DNA of 36,607 bases from Winogradskya consettensis (GTDB lineage Bacteria; Actinomycetota; Actinomycetes; Mycobacteriales; Micromonosporaceae), in assembly GCF_018332715.1 (NCBI RefSeq), contig NZ_BOQP01000033.1:1-36607 (forward strand), given 5' to 3'. The notes below the pieces were generated by a model. It was not told the origin of the DNA. It was given only the letters and a program-made list of their open reading frames with translations, and made no database searches. Shown here piece after piece: positions 23,826-30,975 of this stretch. Position 1 is the first letter of the stretch; each line of letters opens with the position of its first letter. The position numbers were made by a program, and so were the translations under genes.

Positions 23826-26800
23826 TCTCGCGGGAAACGTCCACCCCGACCTCGGCGAGCCGCTCGTTGGTGCGCCGCAGATCCCAGCGGGAGCCGAGCA
23901 CGGTGTAGAGCTCGACGGCCTCGGCGCCGGTGCGGGCTGCCTCGTGCGGGCGGCGGTTGGTGGCCAGCAGCACCGCCGCGTCCTCCAGTGCCGCCGCCAG
24001 CTCGGGCACCCGGCCCACCGTGCGGTAGTGCGCCGCCGCGGCCAGGGCCGGCTCCGGGTTTCCGTCGAGCAGCGCCCGGCAACGCCGGGCCGCCGCCCAC
24101 GCGCGCGCCGGCCGCACCTCTTTGCCGGCCTCGTCCTCGCACAACGCGGCGGCGTTCTCCGCGATGTCCTTGCGCCCCTGCCCCAGGGCGAGCCGGGCCA
24201 CATCGGGCAGCCACTGGTGCCGCAGCATCATCCGGGCGTAGCCGGGAACGAGCAGCGGCGCGAGGAGGTCGAGCGCCTCGCTGGCGCGGCCCTGCTGCTC
24301 GGAGCGCAGGGCCCGGGCGACCATCAGGAAGTCACAGCTCTCCCGCTCGGCATCGGTGGCGGGCAGCACGTCCGCCGCGTCCAGGTGCCCGGCAGCCAGG
24401 TCGGCGTCGTCGCGGTGCCCGGCGATCAGCGCGGCGACCCCGTGCAGCAGCATGCTGACCGCGCCCGGCTCGCGCATGCCGAGAAAGGTGATCCCCGGTG
24501 CGTCGTCGGTGACCGCGCTGACCTCGGCCAGCGAGTCGTCCCAGCGGCCCAGCCAGTAGTACTGCACCGCCGAGGCGACCTGCAGCGAGCTGGGCAGCCG
24601 GTGCCGGATCGCGAAGAGCGCCGCCTCACGCAGGGTGCGTTCCGCCTCGTCGAGCCGGTCGAGGTTCTGCAGCGTGAACATGCGGTTGTCGAGCAGGTCG
24701 AAGTACATCCCGGCGAAGGTGGGGTGGTCACGCATGATGTCCAGCGCGCGGTCGACGTACTCGAGGGCGCGCTCGTGGTCGCGGCGGATCGAGTTCGTCA
24801 GCCAGTTGGTCTGCAGGGCGAATGCCGCTTCGTACGGCTCCCCGGCCACCTCTGCCTCAGCGCGCAGCCGCTCGGCGACCCCGTCGGCGCGGTCCAGGTC
24901 GTCCAGGTCGCCGCGCCGGAAGTTGGCCAGCAGGACGCGGTGCCGCGTACGCCACAGCTCCGGCATCTCGGGATCCGCCACCGTCGCTTCGAGCATCGCC
25001 ATGGCGGCATCCGGGTCGCCGCGCCGGAACGTCATCACAGCCAGCAGCTGTCGCATCTCCGCGCGATCGGCCGGGTCACCGGCCAGCGCGGCGGCCTCCC
25101 GTGCCTCGTCCATCGGCCAGCGCTGGTGCCGGAAGTCCAGCTTCACCAGGGCGATCAGCAGGGTCTCCCGCTGGGCGGTGGTGGGCACCGCGGTGGCGAG
25201 CACCTGGCGAAGGAGCCCACCGGCGATCTGCGGCACCCGCCTGGCCACCTCCGCATAATGCTTGACCAACCAGGACACCACCCATTCGTCGACCACCGGG
25301 GTTACCGCGGCGAGCTGCTCGGCGACCCGGGTGATGGGGCTGCCGCCGCGGTCGAGCACCTCGGCGGTGTGCCGGTGCAGGGCGGCGCGGGCCGGCGAGG
25401 GGATGCTCTCGTAGAGCGCCTGGCGCAGGAACGAGTGCCGGAAGGCGAGGTCGGTGCCGGCGTCGACCAGGACGCTCGCGGCGAGCCCCTCCTCGAGGTT
25501 GGCCAGCAGGATGAACGGCGCGCGCCCGGTCACCGCGACGACGTCGTCGACCGCGAACTGGGTGCCGAGCATCGCGGCCATCCGCAGGACTTCCTGGGTA
25601 TCGGGGGAGAGGAAGTCCAGGGTGGCCCGGACCACCGCCAGCAGCGACCGCGGTGCCTCGACCGGCACGGAACCGTCGATGTCGGCGAGGCCGTCGGTTG
25701 TCCGCACCGCGCCGCGCCTGATCAGTGCGGTGACCATCTCCCTCGCGCAGAGCGGATTGCCGCCCGAGCGGGGCACGACCTCCGCGAGGTTCGGCCCGAG
25801 CGGGGCACCGACCATCTGCACGACAAGCTGCTCGACCGCCGCCGGGGGCAGGGCCCGCAGGACGAGCGAGTGGCCGCGCCTGTTCTGCACGCTGCGCCGC
25901 AGTTGGGCGAGCTCTCGGCCTTTCGGCTCCGGGCGGGCCGCCGCGACCAGCAGCAGCGGCAGCCGCGGGGTGACCGCGACGAGCCGGTCCCAGAAGATGA
26001 CGCTGGACTCGTCGGCCCACTGCAGGTCGTCGACGATCAGGATGAGCGGGGCGATCGCGCAGGCAGCCCGCACGTACGCGAGCACCCGGTCGGCAGCCGA
26101 GCTCTCTTCCGCGCCACCCTCCTGCAGACCGGTGGCGAGCGGCGGGTCGTCAGGGGTGGTCTCCAGCCCCAGCGCCCGCGTCACCACCTGCAGCGGCACG
26201 TGCTGGTCGAGCTCGTCCGCGACGCCCCACGCGACCTGGCAGCCCAGGCTCGCCGCGTCGGCGAACGCGGCGGTGAGCAGCTCGGTCTTGCCGATACCGG
26301 GCTCGCCCTCGATCCAGACAGCGGTTCCGTGGCCAGCGGTGACCGCCCGGACCAGCGCCCGCAGCCGCTCCAGCTCGTCCTCGCGGCCGGCCGGCGTCCG
26401 GCCCGCCGAGCCGTCCCGCAGGGCGCGGGCCACCTGCGGCGGCAGCACCGGCGGCACCGGGCGGGCGGGCGTAGCGGGCTCGGCGGCCCCGGTCAGCACG
26501 CGCTGGTGCAGGTCGGCGAGGGCCGGGCCGGGCTCGACGCCCAGCTCGGTGACGAGGATGCGGCGGGCCGCCCGGTAGACCTCCAGGGCCTCGGTGCGCC
26601 GGCCGGTGCGATGCAGGGCCAGCATCAGCAGCTCGTGCAGCGGCTCGTGCAGCGGGTAGGTGCGGATCTGGCTGGTCAGCTGGGCGACCAGGTCGTCCTC
26701 GCCGAGCTCCAGCGCCGCGCGGGCGCGCATCTCGATGGCGGTCAGGCGACGTTCGGTCAGGCGGGCGCGTTCCACCTCGATGCCGTGACCGGAGAGCCCT

Positions 26801-27240
26801 GCGTACGGCTCGCCCTTCCACAGCGTCCGGGCCTCGTCCAGCAGCGCGACCGCCCCGCCCAGGTCGCCGGTGTCACGCAGCTCGGCCGCCTGCTGACTCA
26901 AGGTGATGTAGCGGGCGCTGTCCAGGTCTTCGGGGGTGAGCTGGAGGGCGTACCCGGCGGGGCCGGAGGTGAGCAGGTCGTGGCCGAGCACCCGGCGCAG
27001 CCCGGAGATGTAGGTGTAGACGCTGCCGGTGGCGGTGGCCGGGGGTGCCGCGCCCCAGATGCCCTCGATCAGCTCGTCCCGGCCGACGACCCGGCCGGCA
27101 GCGGCGGCCAGGACCGCGAAGAGGGTGCGTTGCCGGGCCGCGCCGAGGTTCAGCTCGCGCTCATCCAGCCAGGCACGCACCGGGCCCAGGACCGAGACCC
27201 GGAGGCGGTCTTGCGGTGTCGACGGCACGTTGCCTCCCAT
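23812..27240 (-). CDS. AfsR/SARP-type regulator with STAND-like ATPase and helical repeats (about 1142 aa)
   Basis: This large transcriptional regulator has an OmpR-type winged helix (~12-100; LRVSVLGPVRAW..., GSVYTYISGLRRVLG), a bacterial transcriptional activation domain (~105-250), a STAND/AAA ATPase with Walker A GEPGIGKT (312-319) and Walker B LILIVDDLQWADE, then a long alpha-helical TPR-like C-terminus to residue 1142. AfsR-type SARPs bind direct repeats near the -35 region and switch on secondary metabolism or development genes. The start is uncertain: the ATG at 27240 is used here, the GTG at 27228 has GGGAGG just upstream, and longer in-frame starts reach 27297. It is the second gene of a leftward tandem, 31 nt after the first SARP. 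It converges on the T7SS operon, which could be its target (inference). Confidence 0.93.
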   Translation of the reverse strand: MGGNVPSTPQDRLRVSVLGPVRAWLDERELNLGAARQRTLFAVLAAAAGRVVGRDELIEGIWGAAPPATATGSVYTYISGLRRVLGHDLLTSGPAGYALQLTPEDLDSARYITLSQQAAELRDTGDLGGAVALLDEARTLWKGEPYAGLSGHGIEVERARLTERRLTAIEMRARAALELGEDDLVAQLTSQIRTYPLHEPLHELLMLALHRTGRRTEALEVYRAARRILVTELGVEPGPALADLHQRVLTGAAEPATPARPVPPVLPPQVARALRDGSAGRTPAGREDELERLRALVRAVTAGHGTAVWIEGEPGIGKTELLTAAFADAASLGCQVAWGVADELDQHVPLQVVTRALGLETTPDDPPLATGLQEGGAEESSAADRVLAYVRAACAIAPLILIVDDLQWADESSVIFWDRLVAVTPRLPLLLVAAARPEPKGRELAQLRRSVQNRRGHSLVLRALPPAAVEQLVVQMVGAPLGPNLAEVVPRSGGNPLCAREMVTALIRRGAVRTTDGLADIDGSVPVEAPRSLLAVVRATLDFLSPDTQEVLRMAAMLGTQFAVDDVVAVTGRAPFILLANLEEGLAASVLVDAGTDLAFRHSFLRQALYESIPSPARAALHRHTAEVLDRGGSPITRVAEQLAAVTPVVDEWVVSWLVKHYAEVARRVPQIAGGLLRQVLATAVPTTAQRETLLIALVKLDFRHQRWPMDEAREAAALAGDPADRAEMRQLLAVMTFRRGDPDAAMAMLEATVADPEMPELWRTRHRVLLANFRRGDLDDLDRADGVAERLRAEAEVAGEPYEAAFALQTNWLTNSIRRDHERALEYVDRALDIMRDHPTFAGMYFDLLDNRMFTLQNLDRLDEAERTLREAALFAIRHRLPSSLQVASAVQYYWLGRWDDSLAEVSAVTDDAPGITFLGMREPGAVSMLLHGVAALIAGHRDDADLAAGHLDAADVLPATDAERESCDFLMVARALRSEQQGRASEALDLLAPLLVPGYARMMLRHQWLPDVARLALGQGRKDIAENAAALCEDEAGKEVRPARAWAAARRCRALLDGNPEPALAAAAHYRTVGRVPELAAALEDAAVLLATNRRPHEAARTGAEAVELYTVLGSRWDLRRTNERLAEVGVDVSREISAG

Positions 27241-27271
27241 TCCGCTCACTGAAGGGGGACGGTGCTCGCGG

Positions 27272-29500
27272 TCAGCGGATAACAGAAACTTCGTCAACGA
27301 TCATCGCCGAACGGGAAAGATGCGGCATCGTCGGGTTCCCCGCCAGGTGCGGGCGGATGCGGGTGAGCATCATCCGGAACTGGTCGAGGCGGTGCAGCGG
27401 CACCCGGCGCTCGCGCAGCACGGATCGGGCGATCTCGGCCGCGGCGTCGTGTTCGCCCCGCTTCTCGTGGGTCATCGCCGCGATCCAGCGCATCTCGCCC
27501 TCGAGCTCCGGGTCGGTGGTGCGGGCGGCGACCCAGCCGGCCTCGGCGGCACCGTTGCGGCCCTGGCTCAGCAGCAGCCGGGCGAGCCAGGCGGTGAGTA
27601 TCAGGCGTTGTTCCGGGGCGACGGCGTACTGGGCGCGGGCCCGCTGCAGCACCGTGACCGAGAGCTGTGGTGCCCGGGCCGCGAGCTCCTCGATCCGCGA
27701 GGTGAGCCACTGTGCGACCGGGCCGTCCAGCGGCACCGGCCCGGCGAGCAGCTGGGCGACAACCCGCTCGGGCGGGCCACCGGCGTCGGCGATCCGCGAG
27801 GCGAACGAGCGGTGCAGCATGATCCGCAGCGAATGGGGTGTGCCCTCGTGCAGCACCCGGGCGACAACCCGGTGCTGGAAGAAGACCCGCTCGCCCGCCG
27901 CGCCCAGCACCCCGGCGGACACGGCCGGGGTCAGCGCCCGGACCAGGTCGTCGATGGAGCGGTCGGTGACCAGTGCGAGCTCGCCGAGCATGCAACCGGG
28001 CTCGGCGTTCGGATCGGGACCGGCGTTCAGGTACGCGACGGCGCGCAACAGCTGCCGCGTCTCCTCGCTGAACGCGGCGAGATGCGCGGCGACCGTCGTG
28101 GCGAGGTCGGGGCTGAGCCGGGCCAGATGCCGCAGGTAGCAGGGGTTTCCCGCGGCGTCGGTGAGGATGTCCTGCAGCATCCGCGGGTCCGGTGGCTCCG
28201 GAGCCACCGCGCGGACCAGCTGGGTGGCGGCGGATGTCCCCAGCGGCTCCAGCTCGATGACCTCGTCGACGGGCACTTCGCGCAGCTCTGCCGAACCGGG
28301 CCGGCCCGCGGAGATCAGCAGCAGCGGCTGCTCGGCCGTGGCGGCGTGCAGAGCGGCCCAGACCCGCAGCGTGAGCGGGTCCGCCCATTGCAGGTCGTCG
28401 ATGACGAGGATCAGCGGGGCCTGCTCCGCCGCCGCGCGGATGAGCTCGACCGCGCGCGGCACGATCTGGTCGGCCGGCCCGTGCTGCAGCAGCTCCCGGG
28501 CGGAACCGCCGGACATCGCCGACTCGAAGCACTCGCGCAGCACCCCGAGCGGCGTCCGCAGGGACAGCTCATCGGCGACGGCCCATCCCGTGCGGCAGCC
28601 AGCCGGAGTCGCGCCGCGCAGTGCCACGGTCATCAGCGCCGATTTGCCCATGCCGGGCGGGCCTTCGAGACGCAGGCTGCGACCCCGGCCGTCGGCCACC
28701 TCGACGGCGGCCCGGCGCAGGCGGCGCAGCTCGTCGTCGCGGCCGAACAATGTCGCCCGGTCGGACGGCACCGGCCAGGGCCCGCGCCCGGCTGTCCGGG
28801 ACGGCGGTGTGTGCCGCACAGCGGCGTGCCGCGCGGCCTCGGCGGGACGTCCGGCTCCCTGCAGCGCGGTGCCGAGCATCGAGTGCAACTGTGCCTGCAA
28901 CGGGTACGCGCTGACGAGCCCCCGCAGCACCGTGATGGCCTCGTCGAAGCGCCCGGTCTCGATGAGCAGCGTCGCGTGCCGTTCGGCGGTGGCGAGCCGG
29001 AACTCCGTCAGCCGCAGCCGCTGGGATTCGGCGAAGGGGCCGGGCACCCCGGCGAGTGCCTCGCCGTGCCACAGCTGCAGCGCCGCGCTGAGCACTGCCA
29101 GCTCGGCCTGCCGGTCACCGGTGGCGCGATGCCGTTTGCTCTCTTCCCGCAGCGCGTCGAACCGGAAGACGTCGATGTCCTGCTCGCGCAGGTGCAACTG
29201 ATAGGTGCCACCGCCGGAGGTGAGCACCTGCCCGGCCGCCCAGCGGTCCCGGCTCGGCTCGAGGACCCGGCGCAGGGCGGAGACATAGGTGTAGACGTTG
29301 CCGGTGGCGCTGGCGGGCGGGTCGTCGCCCCACAGAGCAGCGACGAGTTGCTCGCGGGAGACCGCATGGTTGGCGTGCAGCGCGAGCATGCTGAAGACAG
29401 CCGTCCGTCGCGCGGACCCGATCGGGAGCTCGGCGCCACCGCGCCATGCCCGGACCGGGCCGAGCAGGCGGAGGTCCATGCCCTCGTGCTCTGCCGACAT
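27272..29500 (-). CDS. AfsR/SARP-type regulator with ATPase domain (742 aa)
   Basis: The ATG at 29500 gives MSAEHEGMDLRLLGPVRAWRGG. Domains: an OmpR-type winged helix (~8-105), a short activation domain (~108-225), an AAA/STAND ATPase with Walker A GPPGMGKS (280-287) and Walker B LILVIDD (~363-369, followed by LQWAD), and a helical C-terminus. It lacks the long TPR-like extension of the second SARP. The two proteins share the same layout and similar motifs (GPVRAW, SVYTY/NVYTY, LQWAD), consistent with an old tandem duplication. It is the first gene of the leftward pair and faces the 338-base region before the small rightward gene at 29839. Confidence 0.93.
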   Translation of the reverse strand: MSAEHEGMDLRLLGPVRAWRGGAELPIGSARRTAVFSMLALHANHAVSREQLVAALWGDDPPASATGNVYTYVSALRRVLEPSRDRWAAGQVLTSGGGTYQLHLREQDIDVFRFDALREESKRHRATGDRQAELAVLSAALQLWHGEALAGVPGPFAESQRLRLTEFRLATAERHATLLIETGRFDEAITVLRGLVSAYPLQAQLHSMLGTALQGAGRPAEAARHAAVRHTPPSRTAGRGPWPVPSDRATLFGRDDELRRLRRAAVEVADGRGRSLRLEGPPGMGKSALMTVALRGATPAGCRTGWAVADELSLRTPLGVLRECFESAMSGGSARELLQHGPADQIVPRAVELIRAAAEQAPLILVIDDLQWADPLTLRVWAALHAATAEQPLLLISAGRPGSAELREVPVDEVIELEPLGTSAATQLVRAVAPEPPDPRMLQDILTDAAGNPCYLRHLARLSPDLATTVAAHLAAFSEETRQLLRAVAYLNAGPDPNAEPGCMLGELALVTDRSIDDLVRALTPAVSAGVLGAAGERVFFQHRVVARVLHEGTPHSLRIMLHRSFASRIADAGGPPERVVAQLLAGPVPLDGPVAQWLTSRIEELAARAPQLSVTVLQRARAQYAVAPEQRLILTAWLARLLLSQGRNGAAEAGWVAARTTDPELEGEMRWIAAMTHEKRGEHDAAAEIARSVLRERRVPLHRLDQFRMMLTRIRPHLAGNPTMPHLSRSAMIVDEVSVIR

Positions 29501-29626
29501 GGCTTCCCAACCTAGTTCGTCGAGGGATCTCTCCCGCTTCTCGGCGGTTGAAGCTGCAACCTAACGCAACTCGCCGACCAACGCCCCCGTTGAGTACCGC
29601 AGTGATACGCCTCGGCCCGCCCTTAC

Positions 29627-29642
29627 CCACATCTACATGTGG
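29627..29642. promoter_or_regulatory. Inverted repeat CCACAT-CTAC-ATGTGG
   Basis: Perfect 6-bp arms lie around a 4-bp spacer, ~130 bp upstream of the leftward SARP start. It may be an operator or a small hairpin in the leader. Confidence 0.35.
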
Positions 29643-29694
29643 TCCGCAAGTGGCCGAACGGCGCGTGCGCATAACCATAGCGCTGACTTACGGA

Positions 29695-29704
29695 ATCCAT
29701 GGAT
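29695..29704. promoter_or_regulatory. 10-bp palindrome ATCCATGGAT
   Basis: A perfect 10-bp palindrome lies next to the AT-rich island at 29711-29730. Its position between divergent genes fits a dimeric repressor site. No binding protein can be named. Confidence 0.3.
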
Positions 29705-29838
29705 CTCCCTTAACCCACTTTTAATAACGTTCATCTTGGGAGCGTGGGTGGTGGGGGTGGGCAATGAACCCGGTCGGGCAGGGCATTGCAACCCATCCGG
29801 TCTTCCGGAGACGGCGGGTCGGCTGATGGACTCGCAGG

Positions 29839-30192
29839 GTGGCGGCCGACCGTGAAATTTCCTCATCTCCTTTCGCAGGTGAGCTCTTCCTGACGCTCGC
29901 GACCGAGGGGCGACTGGTCGTGGACACCGCGCGGGCCAACGAGGTCATCGAGGGTCTCGAACGAACCCTCTCGCTCGCCAGGGCGCGGCTGCGCGTCCTG
30001 AAGATCTGGCAGCACGTCCCCGCGCAGCGGGTCGACGACCTCCCCCGCGAGCTGGCCGACGACGTGGTCGACGCGGTCTTCGCCGATCAGCTCGCCCCCG
30101 GCCGGCTCGAGCAGGCGGTCGAGGAGCTGCCCAAATACATCGAGGCGCTGCGTCAGGCCCGCCGTAAGGTCGCGCCGGGCGACATTGCCTGA
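29839..30192 (+). CDS. Small helical hypothetical protein (about 117 aa)
   Basis: This gene was not recognised. From the GTG at 29839 the frame runs 117 codons; the true start could be further in, since no strong Shine-Dalgarno is visible and the first ~12 residues look unstructured. The body is all-helical (ANEVIEGLERTLSLARARLRVLKIW, RLEQAVEELPKYIEALRQARRK), with no Cys and no TM segment. It resembles small coiled-coil proteins found near T7SS genes, but no WXG or YxxxD/E motif is present. It lies 155 nt upstream of the LuxR-type regulator, separated from it by a repeat-bearing promoter region, so it is probably a separate transcription unit. It is probably real, judging from its amphipathic helices and GC3-rich codons. 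Confidence 0.6.
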   Translation: MAADREISSSPFAGELFLTLATEGRLVVDTARANEVIEGLERTLSLARARLRVLKIWQHVPAQRVDDLPRELADDVVDAVFADQLAPGRLEQAVEELPKYIEALRQARRKVAPGDIA

Positions 30193-30239
30193 TCGTTATC
30201 TTGCCCGGAGTTGATGATCTGACCTGCGTCGATGACTCG

Positions 30240-30291
30240 AACCTTCAGGACCCCCGCCGACCTCTGAAGACGGCGTGAAGGTTTTCTGAAG
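30240..30291 (+). promoter_or_regulatory. TGAAG direct repeats at exact 11-bp spacing plus inverted repeat
   Basis: TGAAG starts at 30265, 30276 and 30287, exactly 11 bp apart, extended consensus [CG]TGAAG[AG]. An inverted arm AACCTTCA (30240-30247) matches TGAAGGTT (30276-30283). The array ends 56 bp before the GTG of the LuxR-type gene. Direct repeats with 11-bp spacing are the usual site type for SARP and OmpR/PhoB-family winged-helix regulators. The regulator is not known. Confidence 0.55.
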
Positions 30292-30336
30292 GACGCTTCC
30301 GGAGACTGGCCCGGCTGTAACGAAGGACCACAAGCC

Positions 30337-30341
30337 GGAGG
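30337..30341 (+). promoter_or_regulatory. Shine-Dalgarno GGAGG for the LuxR-type gene
   Basis: GGAGG lies 6 nt before the GTG at 30348 and overlaps no gene. It rejects the TTG at 30342 as the start. Confidence 0.7.
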
Positions 30342-30347
30342 TTGACC

Positions 30348-30971
30348 GTGGAACAGATTCGGGTGGCGCTGCAGGCCTCGGATCCGCTGAGCCAGGCGGG
30401 TCTCGCCAGCTATCTTCAGGCGCGTCCGGAGCTTCTGCTGGTCCGTCAGGCCGACCGGGCCGAGGCCAAGGTGCTCGTGGTCTCCTGCGACCGGCTCACC
30501 GGTGAGGTTGTCGCCACGCTGCGTCGCTGCGCGGCCGAGGTGGGTACGCCCGTCGTCCTGGTCACCGGTGAGATCACCGAGACCGAGCTGCTGACCGCCG
30601 TCGAGTGTCGCGTCGTCGCCATCCTCCCGCGGGCCGCGGTCACCGCCGAGCGTCTCGCGCACAGCGTGCTCGCCGCCGCCAACGGTGGCGGGGTCATGCC
30701 GCCCAACCTGGTCGGCGAGCTGCTCAAGCACATCGAGCGGCTGCAGCGCGACGTGCTCACCCCGAACGGGCTCAACGCCTCGGGCCTGACCCCGCGCGAG
30801 ATCGACGTGCTGCGGCTGATGGCCGACGGGCTCGACACCAACGAGATCGCCGGCGAGCTGTGCTACTCGGAGCGCACCGTAAAGAACGTCATCTATGGCG
30901 TGACGCACCGCCTCAAACTCCGTAACCGTTCGCACGCGGTTGCTTACGCATTGCGTGCTGGCATGATCTGA
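30348..30971 (+). CDS. LuxR/NarL-type regulator with degenerate receiver domain (207 aa)
   Basis: Residues ~4-115 follow the pattern of a response-regulator receiver but are short and lack the key acidic residues. The usual Asp pair is reduced to ASD, and the phospho-Asp strand reads VLVVSCDRL instead of VVLLDxxMP. Phosphorylation is therefore unlikely. Residues ~145-205 are a clear LuxR-type helix-turn-helix (GLTPREIDVLRLMADGLDTNEIAGELCYSERTVKNVIYGVTHRLKLRNRSHAVAYALR). The next gene, ART-like paralogue B, starts 4 nt after the stop, so the two are an operon. This points to a regulator dedicated to the ART-like or T7SS genes (inference). Confidence 0.93.
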   Translation: MEQIRVALQASDPLSQAGLASYLQARPELLLVRQADRAEAKVLVVSCDRLTGEVVATLRRCAAEVGTPVVLVTGEITETELLTAVECRVVAILPRAAVTAERLAHSVLAAANGGGVMPPNLVGELLKHIERLQRDVLTPNGLNASGLTPREIDVLRLMADGLDTNEIAGELCYSERTVKNVIYGVTHRLKLRNRSHAVAYALRAGMI

Positions 30972-30975
30972 CGGG

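Larger units (their letters stand above)
29501..29838. other. Divergent intergenic region with palindromes and an AT-rich island
   Basis: The stretch lies between the leftward SARP pair and the rightward operon at 29839. It contains a hairpin-like repeat at 29627-29642, a perfect palindrome at 29695-29704, an AT-rich segment around 29711-29730 (TTTTAATAACGTT) that stands out in this GC-rich DNA and may be a promoter melting region, and a GCTTC-N9-GAAGC inverted repeat at 29536-29554 inside the SARP leader. No coding sequence of interest is seen. Confidence 0.55.

Noticed and set aside
23704..27252. Rightward 1182-codon frame opposite the second SARP
   Set aside because: It is a shadow of the SARP gene, with low-complexity composition and no domain, while the minus strand shows winged-helix and ATPase motifs.
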